Source of the DNA: Sternotherus odoratus
Lineage: Eukaryota; Chordata; Testudines; Kinosternidae
Direction: 5' to 3'
Length of the DNA stretch: 64,000 nt
Assembly: GCA_032164245.1 (NCBI GenBank)
Contig: JAVMKO010000002.1
Span: 181,790,920 to 181,854,919, forward strand
The stretch's first letter is position 1; each line of letters opens with the position of its first letter. The notes below the pieces were generated by a model, which was not told the DNA's origin, ran no database searches, and saw only the letters and a program-made list of their open reading frames with translations. This document shows positions 12,060 to 24,316 of this stretch, piece after piece. The position numbers and the translations under genes are program-made.

Positions 12060-12559
12060 TGTATAATATAGGACTGCTGTATGTCTGTCATTGGCATTGC
12101 CACATGCCCATTACTTAATATGACATAGAGTTGGTTGCAGGGGCACCCATTACAGAGAGACAGAGAGAGATTGAGATCAGCGAGCCCAGTTTAAAAGTCT
12201 GTTTCTCTTACAACTCTCCTTTCTCCTCTTCTCCCTATGTTTTGTATTTTTTACCTCCCGCTGGAATGAATAATGATGAAAGAACACTCTGTGCAACGCC
12301 AGGCAATCATTTTTTCCCTTCAGGTAATTTCCTTGTGCACCAAACAAAAAACACCCCAACACTTAAAGTTGCTAGTGGGTCAGATTTCCCAATTACCAGT
12401 GAACATTTTGGTATACTCATAATTACCCAAGAGGCAGATATTTCATTATATCCACTCTAAAAGTACCGGACTCTCTTGGGTAATCATGTGTATAGATGCT
12501 CTCAGATGTTTTTTATGTGTCTCAGGTGCTTTTTATAAAAAAGAAAATGAAGATTTCAT

Positions 12560-13095
12560 AAAAAATAATTTATCCCAAATGTGTTATTAAAGATGAAGGG
12601 GCCACTAGGTAGAATTTGATACAAAGAAACCCTCAGAAGTTTGAGTGATGACTGTTTGGGGGACTGAATTCTATAGGCACAGCGATAACCTACCAATTGC
12701 CTTCTAATTCTAATTGTCTGGATTTGATTTCTTTCCATAAATGTAGTAATAAGATTTTTGGATTGAAGGGCACACATATAATCTGCAAGGCAGTAAACAG
12801 AGTTTTTAAAAAAGAGGCGCTCAAGAAATAACAACAATATTCACAGAAATTAAAGAAAATCTTCATAGAAAATGAATTTGGATTTACTTATTTATCTTGT
12901 GTCATAAAACCTTGTAATCCAAAACACAATGTTTTCTTAAAAAATCTTGTAAATATTTCTAATTATAATACAGTATTTTGCTGTTGCAAAGTAATGTGTT
13001 TACAAGATTTTCAAGCATTATAGATTAAAGAGCTGCAGCTGTGACACAATTTATTTCATGGAAATATATATTTAAAGATAATGGGGAGTGAAAGG
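12560..13095. other. No recognised feature
   Basis: AT-rich sequence. The reading frames present have no domain that I recognise. Confidence 0.4.
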
Positions 13096-13101
13096 TAGTT
13101 T

Positions 13102-13165
13102 TCATAGATTCTAAATCCAGAAGGGACTATTAAAATCATGTAGTCTGAATTTATGCTTGATCTTA
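13102..13165 (-). mobile_element. CR1 3'-end fragment
   Basis: The motif TCATAGATTCTAAATCCAGA followed by AGGGAC..T..AATCATGTAGTCTGA is the reverse complement of the terminal segment of a common CR1 subfamily. Only about 64 bp remain. Confidence 0.7.
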
Positions 13166-13327
13166 CTTCAGAGATGAGTTTTGTTGTAGTTGTTTTAAAG
13201 AAGGATTTATACAAATCTATTTGGCAGTTCTTGAGATATTTGAGTTAGGGCTAAAAATGTTTTTTACCAGTTAAGGTAAGGAATTTTTCAAATACATCTT
13301 GTAGCTTGGGCAAATGAAAATGACTAA

Positions 13328-13348
13328 CCCCCCCCCCCCAAAAAAAAA
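13328..13348. repeat. Homopolymer pair C12-A9
   Basis: Twelve C bases (13328-13339) run straight into nine A bases (13340-13348). Other long homopolymers in the window are C13 at 20441-20453, G14 at 27164-27177 and C16 at 38541-38556. Lengths may be affected by sequencing error. Confidence 0.85.
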
Positions 13349-13994
13349 CACCCTGTGAACATGGCATATGTTTGGTGATGATTATATTCCTCTCTACATG
13401 TTTGAAGAAATTTATTTTGAAAGAGTGAGACCCTGTATGTTTCAAAACAGCACATAACTTATATATGTTATTTAGCCATTTAAGTTGCAACATAAAGAGA
13501 ATACAAAACATTGTCACAAATATCACCTTTACTTAGAGAAAGGCCCAGAATTGAATGGGACAGGATAATTAATTGCCCATTTCCATCTAGTGATGGTCAC
13601 TACAGTTAAGGCTCTCTTGGGATCAGATTTCAGGGACTAAAAGAGGGGGCAGTACTCTTCTAAGGTACCTCTGCAAAATGAACCCCACACATCTCAGTCA
13701 CCAATATGAGATGCTGCTCATAGAAGAAGTAGATTGAGCAGATATTCAAAATCTGACCCTGTATGCCACCTGGCTCTCCTGGGCTTCTTGAGCTTGGGAA
13801 AAATTTGAAATATGCTATTGACATTTAAATTATCATCACTGAGCATCTGAGTATATCTCACTGAGATGAATGGAGCAATCCACATCTCTCCGAACTTTTT
13901 TCCCAGGCTCCGTAGACTCATCTCTGCAGTCGTTATGCTCTTTTTTGAGGACGTCTTCGCACCCATAACAGCTAGAACCTTACTTTATTTAGAA

Positions 13995-14366
13995 CTAGCA
14001 AAATAACCGGCGTTGCTTGGGTCTATTGAAGGGGGGAGGGGGCAGAGAGCTGAACGAGTGTGGGGTCCCTTTGGGGGGGGGAGGGGGCAGAGAGCTGAGC
14101 GAGTGCGGGGTCTGCTGGAGGAGGGGTATTATGACATCATAACTATGTCACAGAGAACAGCAGCTGCCCAGCTGATGTGATTGGCCTTTAAATAATTTCA
14201 CCCCTGGGGGGCGTCAGAGGTGAGATTTGAAAAATTTTCGACTCTTACCCTGATTAGGACCCTAAGACCTATAACTGTACCAAATTTCAAGTCTCTAGCT
14301 CAAACGGTGTGGAAGGAGTAAGTGAACGTACGCACGCATACACCATTTGACTTTTATATATATAGA
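13995..14366 (-). mobile_element. Non-autonomous Helitron, copy 2 (inverted)
   Basis: Read on the minus strand, this 372-bp element starts with TCTATATATATA and ends with CTAG at 13995-13998. It again sits between A (5') and T (3'). It aligns with copy 1 over its whole length, including the GACATCATAACTATGTCACA block, the GAGACTTGAAATTTGGTACA block and a tandem GCAGAGAGCTGA.CGAGTG unit next to the 3' end. High similarity between copies points to fairly recent spread. There is no coding capacity, so movement would have needed a full-length Helitron elsewhere. Confidence 0.75.
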
Positions 14367-17165
14367 TGAGAGCTGAGATTCTTGAGTCCAAGGTAGTACA
14401 CTCAGAGTGGGACATGGATCTGTAGCAACTGTTCCTGAGCTCTGGAGCTCTGGCACGTCCAGTGGGGAAGTCTGAACAGCTGTTGTCTTTGATTTATTTG
14501 TGGTTAAATAGAAGATTTCAGCCTTCAAAACTCATCAGTTTCGTACTTTTCAGCAACACTAAGTGATTCTAACACTAAATTCACTTTAGGAAGTGAAAAT
14601 AATAATGTACAGGCAGACTTTTCTCCCCCTTTCCTGGGAAAACCCACGGGAAGGCGCACCATAAGGACAAAACTCCATCAGATTCCCCACCTGAAGAGTT
14701 CTTCTGACTTATTTTCTCACAGGTTGAGCTTTGCCAGCAACTACTAGAGGCACAGGGTTCTCCAGTGCATAAGTAGAAGTTCTCAAAAGTAAATGCAGCT
14801 TTAGGATATACGTCCAGCTGCTGTGTGGGGTTATGATCATCCTGCGAGACTTGCCTCAGACCACCCCATTCTCATAGGGCCTGGTTCAGTATTTTAAAAG
14901 AGGGCAAGTTTCCCAACAAGCATAATAAAACTGGGACCAGGTCAATTCCTAATCAAAACAGGATAGAATTCAGTTAACAACACATGCCCAAACACCTTTT
15001 TGGTTTGTTACCAAAGCTCAGGTGCTACTACTGCTATTCTGATGGGTGCACTGCACACCTTTCTGCTTGCTTTGAGAGCTAAGATTGTGGAAGGCTTTCC
15101 CCATACTTAGCCGTGACACCTTTACAGTGCTCTAAAATGAAAAGTAGAGCATGGAGCTTGCAGAACAATATGCAAACAGTGGAAGCAGTGATAATGACTT
15201 TCATTGTAGGTATCTTTACCAAAACATGCATTGTGTTGACAAAACCTGTGCAGGTATAGATAGTCTATATTGATAAGTGTGTTTTTTAAAGACCCCCTTA
15301 GTAAATTTTCCAGAAAGCTGCAATAACATCAGACCACTATTAATACCGATGAGCCATTTCAAATATATAGTACAGAGTGGAACACAAAAGGAAGTGGTTC
15401 TACAGTCCACATTTTTTTGAGCATAAAGTAATTATTTGTCAATTGTGTAATGTATCTATATAGGTGATTTACAGCGTATGCCCCTCATCTCTGCGTATTG
15501 AGGTGAAACTTGTGTGCATTAAAACAATGCATTTGCTATAAACATATATTAAAAATTAATCTTAATTCTCTGAAGCATGGTTTGACCAGGGGGAGAGGAC
15601 TATCCTGCAACCATCATCTCCAAGAAAATGGAAAGTGTAGCTAAATACAAGCATCCACCATTAGAAAGTGTAATGGTCCCAGTGGTTTACATGAATATTT
15701 CAATCATCTAAAATATCAGATTGAAAACTGTATGTTAGATCAACGTCCTTTGGAAGACTGTATCAATCCCTTTGTGAGCAAGTCATCATTTGGTACACAT
15801 ATTTGAAGATACTGTAGTATAAGAACTTGTATTTTGAGAGAGTGTCTGGTGTTTGCAAAGCTCCTATGGGTATGGATTTTATGTCAAGTGAAAGTAGCAA
15901 TGATAACACTGGAATTTAATAGAATTATATCCTGATCGAAAGAGACTCTAGAAATGGACAGAAATAACTCTACTGCGTATGTAAGGAACTTAACTGTTTT
16001 TCACCTGGATCTATTAACAACTCTTTCTCTCACATTCTCTAATCAGCTTGATATTTTGTGGTCAAATTACACTTAAACTTTAGTTATTTTGCCCCACTGT
16101 AGATACTTCAGAATGGACTCATATTTAAAAATGGTTCATAAGGAGCTCATATATTGAACAGTTGACAACAAAAAGAATGGCTTAGTGCCAGCCTCAAAAA
16201 GGTTGCTGTAAAGGTTGCCAGCCCCTCAAATGACCTATTTTCTTTTTCTCTAGGTCTTCCTGCATATTGCCATGTAGGTCTTTTTTGCAATAGAAGTGTT
16301 TAGTGTTTAGTGTTTAGGAGAAAGGAAAAGAGAAAACATATCTGTGAAAGCACCTCGCTCATTAACAACCCTACAATACCCAAACTATGCGTGCAAACAT
16401 GAAAGCGTGATACAGAAAAAAAAAGAGTATGTACCTCTCCTTTAATTTCTAATGAGTTATTGCTTTCTATGGAGTTCAGTGGCTGTTTTGATTGTCAGAG
16501 TTGCTGCATTCTTTATCAAGGAGACACACCCCTGCACACTACTTTTGCTATTTTCCTTATTATTTCTCTTAAATTGAAATGATTCTAATTTAGACTGATA
16601 CTGTGTATTTTCCTCTACATCCTGAGAAACATCACAATTTAATTTAGAAAATAAAATATTTTAATACAGAAGTAGATTTCAGTTTCAAGCATTCCAGGGA
16701 TTATGATAAGTGACAGAAAAGATGTGAATAGCTTGTATTTTCACTTAGCACCTTCGTACCAGAAATATTCAGTGACTAACACCACTTTGTTGGAAATCTG
16801 AGTATTATTTTAAGACCTTCTTTCCAAAGGCTGAGCAGGATTTCCAAAGCCTTTCCAAAGGCTTAGCATTTGATTTGCTAAGGGCAGGTACGAATGTTGT
16901 ACTATCATTCCGCATATCATATCTTCCCTCTTTCCACAGCTGGTGTGTTGATTTCCAATGATCTTTTGAGAGTATTCTTAGTAACCAGGAATTCATGGAA
17001 ATGCAAACTCAACATGCAGCTTTTCCTATCTCTGCTGCTTCCAATTGTTTAGTAAAACTGCTCAGATTGTAAAAGAATATTTACCAAATCTAAATACAAA
17101 GAAAGGGCAATTTCCTTAATTCTCATTATAATATAAATCCTCTGAGACTTGGCTTTATGCCATGT
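14367..17165. other. No recognised feature
   Basis: A long AT-rich stretch without a repeat family, exon or RNA gene that I can support. It could hold repeats too old to see by eye. Confidence 0.4.
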
Positions 17166-17169
17166 GTGC

Positions 17170-17610
17170 TACATGTCTGCATCTCCTCAAGAGCAACTAT
17201 ATCCTTTCTAAAATATGGTGACAATACTATATACACTACTCTCAGTAAAGATCAATTTATAACTTACATGCTTACAACATCAGCTCCTTTGATTTATATT
17301 GTATTCCCTAAGGCAATACAATGCAGTGTCCTGTTTGCCTTCTTTATTGCAGCTACAGTACCCATTGGACTGAAGATTATGAGGATTTTCCTACATTAAC
17401 TTCTACATCTTTTCAACAGGTTGAGAAGCTAAATATATTGTGTGATGGCCACTATGTCCTCTTCTGTCTATCATTACATTAACACTCCTCAACAACATCA
17501 TTGGTAAGTCAGCAAACCATGATCTATCTTTCCTTAAACGAAGCTGGGTATTTTCAAGCAAGCCAATATTCTTGCTTCTTGAAAATGGGGGGCCTGCTTG
17601 TTTTGTAGAT
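17170..17610 (-). mobile_element. Very old CR1/L3-like LINE relic
   Basis: The text follows the order of an antisense CR1 ORF2 end: an AAAATATGGTGACAATACTA block, a CAGTGTCCTGTTTGCCTTCT block, and an AACCATGATCTATCTTTCCT block followed by CGAAGCTGGG. Each is clearly related to the same place in younger copies, with many substitutions. No frame survives. Divergence suggests an old L3/CR1 branch. The 17610-17840 continuation may belong to it but is not convincing. Confidence 0.5.
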
Positions 17611-18922
17611 CTCTTTCTAAGGTAGATCTCTCTCTAAGACCTTTTCAATTAGGATAATTGGGTAGAACCTTTTCAAGTAGGATAATATTAAATTATTTGT
17701 ATTCTTCAGCTACCTATTTTCCTGAACTACTTTCCCCCATCCATTTGCATTCAGATGAACATATGAAACTTCCTCCTCTACTATATCCATAATTAGCCCT
17801 TCTACCAGAGAACATTCCTTGATTAGCTTAATTGTAACCTGACAAACAAATTGCACCTATATTTTCCTGCATCCATTCAATCACATTGACATATAACGTT
17901 CTCGCATTGTCATCCCATTTCACCAAGAATGAAATTCTGGACATCAATCAATAGAGATGTAACTCACAGAAATTCTGTTAAGACAACAAACTTTATCTCA
18001 TTGCCTTATATAATATAGGTCAAGGTTGCAAAAAGTCAATAACCCCATCATATGCCAGGGGACGGTATTCATGGAGTCCACTGGCTACTATTTTCAGCAT
18101 CAAGAGAGCTTTCCCTACTCAATATCCTTACATCTGTCCCTTATTGCCTTACAGAAATATTCAAGAAAGCTTTATTCTAGGAGATTGCAAACAGCAGATA
18201 GGAAAGAGTTCCACCCTAAAGACGTGGTGACCAGAGCAGAGCTACAGTGGAGAAGCATTGACAGATCTGGAATCTGGAGCTCAAATTCATGATGATGCCA
18301 TAGGTTGAGAGAACTCTATCAGTCTGCAAATCAGTATAAAATGATTTCTTCCAGGCAGATATATTTTTATATTTTTCTTTGAGGCAGATCACTGACTAGT
18401 GGGCTATTTCCCACAAAATAGTCTGTTCAAATCATACCTTGGCAGCTATCTATCTTGTGGTAGATAATTCATAAATTTTTGGTTTTGAAGCTGTTTAACA
18501 CACAGAGGTGCCTCCTGTACATAGAACGTTTTAGACCCATCTTTAAATAAAGGAGTACTAGTTCCTAACAAAACATTTTCTGGTGCAGTCTTCTTGGAAA
18601 GCTAATTCTTTTCCTTGCTTTTGCAGTGTTTGAGGAGACAGCCGACAGCAGCTTTATTAGCACAATGAAGAGCCACCAGGAAGTCTGATTAGTTGACACT
18701 CATTGAGAACATGCACCACTGAATGATGGAAAACACATTGACAAAGTTGCACAGACCCAATGTGTAGAGGCTGGCTGCTCATATTCCTTGGTCAGTTTGG
18801 AACCTGTTCAACAGTCAGACAGCTAATAGCGATACATCATTATTTATTCTACATGGATAAAGTACATATTCTTTTGGTAACCTAGAACCTCCAGGGTTCA
18901 ATTGGAATTTTTTGAATTGATT

Positions 18923-18995
18923 AGGCCCAGTCCTGCAATCCCTACACAAACAAAACTCTCAATGATGTAAATGGGAATTAAGACTGTGCAAGGAT
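18923..18995. mobile_element. Short inverted-repeat element relic
   Basis: The left part reads AGGCCCAGTCCTGCAATCC, a form of the GGCCC(T/A)(G/A)(A/T)TCCTGCA end of a small inverted-repeat family that is better preserved at 46132-46264. The right end is decayed. Confidence 0.4.
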
Positions 18996-20639
18996 CACAA
19001 GATTGCACCCTTCATTATTAAAAAGTTGTGAACAGTTTCCCCATTACTGGTCAAAATCACCCAGATTTAACCTAAAAAAATAGCCCCAAATACCTTTACA
19101 ATCATTTTATGAGGCAATACTTCCTTGTGTCTCTCATACTTCCCTTGTAATTAACCTTGCTAATTGGCAGCAGTGGTTTTTGCACCTAGAAATAATGACT
19201 CAGCATCCAGAGTTAATCAAAAAATGGAGACACAGTCCTTTCTCTCTTTGTTACTATATATTTTGCCCAAAGAAAGGAGACTGGTTTCAGAGGAGACCAT
19301 CTGTCAGAAATATAAAGGGAAGGATAACAACCCTTATGTATGCAGTAATATAAAATCCCTCCTGGCAATAGGTACAGAATCCCTTTACCTCTAAGGGGTT
19401 AATCAGTTCAATTAACCTAGTTGGCACCTGACCAATGGGGAAAAAAGATATTTTCAAATCTGGGGGGGGGGAGGTTTTTGGGGTGTGCTCTCTCAGAGTC
19501 AGAGGGGACCAGGGCAGAAAAATCTGTCTCCTACAGACAATCCTGAAACGAGTCTCTTAGCTTACAAAAGAGGTAAGTAAGCAAGGCAAGACATTAGACT
19601 ACCTTTGATTTACCTTGTGAATTTTCCCTATGCTAGAGGGAGGTGTATCCCTGTTTTTTGGAACTTTGAAGTTAAACCTTTTTATTACCCTGTAAATTTA
19701 CCTTCCATCCTGATTTTATAGAGGTGGTTCTTTTTTTTTAAAAAAAATCTTTTTTTAAGAACCTGATTGATTTTCAGTGTCCTAAAAACCCAGCAGTTTG
19801 CATCTGTGCTCACTGTCTGTTACAGCTTTCCCCCTATTCCATTTTGTTTCTTACAGCTGTCCCCTTACTCCATTTTGTTTTTGTTCTCCTGTGGCCGCCC
19901 CTCCCTGGCTGTTAAGTTGTTTACCAGGGCCACTGCCCTTCTCAAAGGGAGGGCCCCTTAAGTTGTTTACCAAGAGCCATTGCCCTTCTCAAAGGGATGG
20001 CCACTTGTGCTGCGTGCTAAGTGGGACAACTGCCCTGTTCAAAGGGTTGGTCCTGTTATCACCTTGTTAAACCTGGGCTCGGTGTAGGGTAGGCAATGTC
20101 CAAAGCTGTAAGACCTAATGTGTTTTTGAGATCCTGGGCATGAGTCATAGGCCTCATGTGCTTTTGAGTCATGAGGTGGAACTCACGCCTATGGTCCAGG
20201 ACTCTGCCCAGGCATGTCTCTATGCTCACCTGCAGTTTTTCCCTGTAACTCCTCCCCTGTGACAGAAGGAGCCTATCAGGATTACTGGCGGGGAAACTGC
20301 CTGAGTTTGCCTTTAAGAACAGGCATTTTTTAAACAAACATCAGAAAGGTTCCTGCATTGCTACCTGGTCTGATCAGCCAGGGGTTCTGGGGGGTCCTTT
20401 CTCCGCTCTCATTTTATTTTTGAGCGTACCCCCATTTTAACCCCCCCCCCCCCGAAGAACGAATTGCTGCCTGAGAGACCTCCTGATTATCAAGACCATG
20501 CCGAGCCCTCCTTGCTTCTTCTGATGCTGTTGCTGCTTCTGCCTTTGCTGCTGCCTTGGGGACTGGTGAGAATCCCTCTGTGAAACTTTCTATACTTAAT
20601 TACTTTAGCTGCTGGCTCTGTTTCCCCAACACACAGACT

Positions 20640-20873
20640 CAAACTAAACCTCTCTTAAAGTAAACCTTGGTCTGTGTCTTAAAACCTCTCTTAGACTTAA
20701 ACTCCTTGGTCTGTGTCTTAAAACCTCTCTTAGACTTAAACTAAACCTTGGTCTGTGTCTTAAAACCTCTCTTAAACTAAACCTTGGTCTGTGTCTTAAA
20801 ACCTCTCTTAGACTTAAACTAAACCTTGGTCTGTGTCTTAAAACCTCTCTTAAACTCCTTGGTCTGTATCTGT
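20640..20873. repeat. Minisatellite of about 36-42 bp units inside LTR B
   Basis: Six units carry the core AACCTTGGTCTGTGTCTTAA, or a CTCCTTGGTCTG variant, joined by AAACCTCTCTTAGACTTAA-type linkers. Units alternate between a long form with GACTTAAACTAAA and short forms lacking part of it. On the minus strand this produces a periodic artefactual frame with repeated SLREVLRHRPRF-like text. It is not a gene. Confidence 0.85.
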
Positions 20874-21698
20874 AATCTGTTTCTGGCTTTGCAGCACCTT
20901 TGCTGCTAGAAATAAGCCCGTGCCTTCCTGGACTGTACCTGGGCACACACCACCCTGCCCTCTGAAACTACCCCTAGTATAAGGTGCACCCATTAGGTTA
21001 GATTTTGTCTTTTAGTCTAGATAAGTTGTAATTTCATTTTGCATAGCTGTAGTTAAGTTAGGTTTAGGAAATTGCTTGCATTGTACCCTGTAAGTTAGCC
21101 TTAAAGAATTGTTGCATTGTGTTTTGTTACTTGCTAATTATTGTAGTTTTGGTTAAGTTAAATCATAGATAAGATTTTACTGTGTTTTGTATAATTGTCT
21201 CTCTGCTGTTTAAACTTGCAGCCTGTCTGTTCTGTGTCTCCCTGAGTTTAAATCTCCCTCCACCACGTGCTCCTCTTCCCCCATCCCCCAACCTTACTTA
21301 TCTACCACTTTCTTTCTCTCTCTCTCTCTCCCTCTCTGCTGTTTCAACTTACAGCCTGTCTTCTCTCTCTCTTTCTAGCATAAAACCCCATTGGTTACCC
21401 CTTTTCTCTCTAACACACCTCACATTTTACATTTACATTTTTACCTAAAATTGTTGGTTATTTAACACATTTTACCCATACTGTTAGTTGGTTATATGCT
21501 GCTGTGACACACTCCTTACATAGAAATTGTTAGCTACCTGTTGCATTTATACTTCAGTGCTAATTGGTTACCAACTGTATTGTACCCCACTATTGAAACC
21601 CCCTATCCCATTTACTAAAAGAAACCCCTCCCCAATTGTCTACTTCAACAAACCCCATACCCCTCACTATTAAATTTTCCCTATTTTTGCATTTTCTT

Positions 21699-21704
21699 AA
21701 TAAA
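21699..21704 (+). promoter_or_regulatory. Polyadenylation signal of LTR B
   Basis: An AATAAA hexamer, followed by GTTTATTTTG, lies 72 bp from the LTR end. This is where an LTR's 3' processing signal is expected and it fixes the orientation as +. Confidence 0.6.
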
Positions 21705-22079
21705 GTTTATTTTGCACCCCACCTGTGTGGTAATTGCTCCCCAAGATCCCATATACCTGCTGGCAGGGACACTCACCTGTACCAATTGGTGAGGATATTA
21801 TTCTCAAGCCCCCCCCAGGAAAGCGGGCGAAGGGGTTTGAGGGAATATTTTTTGGGGGAAATAGGGGCTCCAAGTGGTCCTTTCTCTGAATCTTTATCTA
21901 AATTACTTGGTGGTGTCAGCAATCCTGTCCAAAGACAAGGAAGGATTTGTGCCTTGGGGAAGTTTTAAACTAAGCTGGTAGAAATGGGGGGGGGATCTTT
22001 CAAGGTGGGTCCCCATATCTGTACCCCAGAGATCAGAGTGGGGCGGTAACCCTGACACAATCTTTTTCTTCTGTGTTTG

Positions 22080-22165
22080 TACAGTGCTGAGTACCGTGAG
22101 GTCCTGGTCCATGGGTCGGGCTCCTAGATGCTGCTGCATTACAAATAAATACTAATAATACAAAT
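22080..22165 (+). mobile_element. SINE/LINE 3'-tail repeat fragment
   Basis: The text TTTGTACAGTGCTGAGTACC, then GGTCCTGGTCCATG, GGGCTCCTAG, and an ACAAATAAATA tail, matches a tail widely shared by sauropsid short repeats. A second, more decayed copy is at 63345-63425. It starts close to the end of LTR A. Confidence 0.5.
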
Positions 22166-22169
22166 CATT

Positions 22170-24175
22170 TTATCTTATAAAGAGATCCCCCAAATAAAGA
22201 CTCCATTTTAAAATCAGGGAACATTTCAATAAAACCTTTCAAGTATCTTACTGGCACTGTGTATTCCAGTTTTACTTTTAACCATATATATTTTCTGAAG
22301 ACACAATGAAAACAAACTAAAACTCAGGCTTCACAGTATATTTTCCCAGATCTTTAAAATCCAGTGTAATGCCGGTGGAAGAAGACTTCTCTCTTTTGCC
22401 AAAATACATGGCTATATCATTGAAAACATAGATTACAGAAATAAAGATACACTCTCTGGATAATTTAAAGGGGAAATCTAATTTCTACAGGTATGTGGTG
22501 GCATGCCAACATGATTTAAATAAACACAGCTGTATACACACAGCAATCAATGGTGGCCATAAGGAATAGCCATGTGTCAACAACTGAAAACTGACCACAA
22601 GGTGAACAGATGGAGTATATATAGATCAATATTTAATTAAATAATGAAAAGTCACCATTTTGTTTTACCACAGTCCTCCAAACCAGTGCACAGTGTCCAA
22701 AAAGAAAGCAGTTGAATGTAATCTTTCTGCTTTATACTTATTTATTTTTAAATATTAGTTTTTGTTCCATAGGGAAAAATATTTTTTATAGCCCATCAAA
22801 AGCTGCCTATAGGTAAATAATGATGCCCAGCAAATGTGTCAGTTTATATCAACATACTTTTCCTTTTTAATTATTGTAACTCTATAAATCTTCATCTGAC
22901 ATACTGATGTGTGCTTTTTATCCCATATGTTTTGCATTGCAGTAAAGAGCACCTACCAAGCCACGGAAAGAGTGCTACAGAAAATATGCATTTTTTATGG
23001 AATGCAAGAGTAAATAGCTGTGATAGGTTATGTAACTTGATGGGGTGTCTATTGTCATTACCTTTGGGCTGGAGTAACTCACAAGCTCTCCTTTTCCACC
23101 TTGATAACTCTTGTCTTTTAACTGACTCCGAGTACTTTATGAGCAGGAGTGAGCAGGAATGTAGCTTTTTTGGCCTTGCATGGTCTTCTTGCAGGGTTAG
23201 TAGGTGCATAATTGAAAGTCCAGGGGCAATTTCAGCTATGCTCATGAAGAAGGGGTACTTGAATGACAGAATGTATGTGGTAATAGTGCACTATAAAGAA
23301 AATGGAAATGGATACAACACCTTCTGAATTAGATCCAGAGAGGGATGAACAAAATACCACTCCAAATAGATGATGCAAAAGAGGTTAGTCCCAACACAAT
23401 TAGTAGGTAAAGAATTGCCTGACAATGTGGAAATCGTGTAATAACAAGAAATCAATCACATATGAAAGGAGTCAGACACTCTCCAGTCTGCAAACGTTAC
23501 TTCTTTCTTCTCCTTTCTCTAGTTCATAAGGGATTAAAAATCATAGACATGCCATCCCAGAAATAAGAAATCAACAGGAAACAATGCCACTCAGTATCCA
23601 AATTGTTCAGCTTGCAACAGGTTTGAAATGTCACCATGGGGAAAGGAACCTTAAGCATTCTAAGAGAGCGATATTCTAATTCTTTCTATGGTACATGACA
23701 GCTTCTTTAATATAGGTAGGTGCGTGTCTTCTAGGGATTTCTCTGTGGCAGTGAAGGCCCATTATGCATGTGTTTTTGGTTCATGCTAAAGATAGGCCTG
23801 AACCCAAACTCTAAATTCAACACTCCTGAATAGTTAAGAAAGTGTGGGTCTCGATCCACACATCATGTTATAGGCACACCTCTACAATACATCTCAGCAG
23901 TCAGACAGGAAGTCATCTTATATTAATTTGCTACCAGGCTATAAAGAGGCAACGTAATGTAGGTAGCAGGTTAGTGATATGGGGAAAAAAGACTATTGCT
24001 TCAACAGAGACAAAAAATAGTGATTAGAGAGACACTAGAAACTCTATCGATTGGATTAATGGATCAGTAAGCCTGAAGATAATCCTTTGATAAATGTCCT
24101 GATTTTCAGAACATGGGGAATAGGAGGACAATGGCTGTATAGGAAGCAGACCAATACTTACTGAGCAGGGTGATA
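22170..24175. other. No recognised feature; one longish open frame of doubtful meaning
   Basis: Nothing is recognised. The frame at 22911-23327 (+, 138 codons) has no domain that I know, no flanking splice or promoter signals and AT-rich codons, so I treat it as chance. A frame overlaps it on the other strand, as random openings often do. Confidence 0.4.
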
Positions 24176-24182
24176 GCGGGCA

Positions 24183-24316
24183 AGGGTGCTAGAACAATTT
24201 GTACAGTGGGGGTGCTGAGAGCCATTGAACCAAAGTGTAAACCCTGTGTATGATGGAAACCACTTCATGAGAGAAGGTGCAGCAGCACCACCAGTACACC
24301 TAGTTCCAGCACCTAT
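24183..24316. mobile_element. Short inverted-repeat element (GGGTGCTAGAAC ends)
   Basis: AGGGTGCTAGAACAATTTGT at the left and AGTTCCAGCACCTATAG at the right form inverted ends of about 13 bp. The interior (GTGCTGAGAGCCATTGAACC, AACCCTGTGTATGATGGAAA) matches, by memory, a small non-coding family common in turtles. A short duplication of the CAGCACCACCAG/CAGCACC motif occurs near the right end. Confidence 0.6.

Larger units (their letters stand above)
19814..21771 (+). mobile_element. Solo LTR 'B', 1,958 bp, nested in LTR A
   Basis: The inserted block starts TGTCTGTTACAGC and ends GGCAGGGACA, giving TGTC/GACA ends. It is flanked on both sides by CTCAC (19809-19813 and 21772-21776), a clean 5-bp target duplication as made by retroviral-type integrases. 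An AATAAA lies 72 bp before the 3' end, as expected near the R/U5 border. There are no coding regions, so this is a long solo LTR. Inside are a minisatellite (20640-20873), polypyrimidine tracts (21300-21380) and a C13 run. It is younger than LTR A. Confidence 0.75.
19302..22057 (+). mobile_element. Solo LTR 'A' (about 0.8 kb), split by LTR 'B'
   Basis: The outer element begins TGTCAGAAATATAAAGGGA and ends CCCTGACA, so TGTCAG/CTGACA forms the short inverted end repeat of an LTR. The flanking 5-mers are CCATC and CAATC, which match at four of five positions. From memory this matches an LTR-type repeat common in turtles, with its TGTCCTAAAAACCCAGCA, ATTATTCTCAAGCC and GGTCCTTTCTCTGAATC blocks. 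Removing the insertion at 19814-21771 and one 5-bp duplicate leaves about 793 bp that read through smoothly. No gag or pol is attached, so it is best read as a solo LTR. Orientation is inferred. Confidence 0.65.

Noticed and set aside
20644..20946. Minus-strand frame with repeated SLREVLRHRPRF text
   Set aside because: It is the translation of the LTR B minisatellite, not a repeat protein.
21777..21800. Retroviral primer-binding site after LTR B (CCAATTGGTGAGG)
   Set aside because: This text belongs to the outer LTR A, as shown by the CTCAC duplication, and it matches no tRNA 3' end that I know.
22911..23327. 138-codon open frame on the + strand
   Set aside because: No recognisable domain, no splice or promoter context, and an open frame of 117 codons overlaps on the other strand. 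It is compatible with chance.
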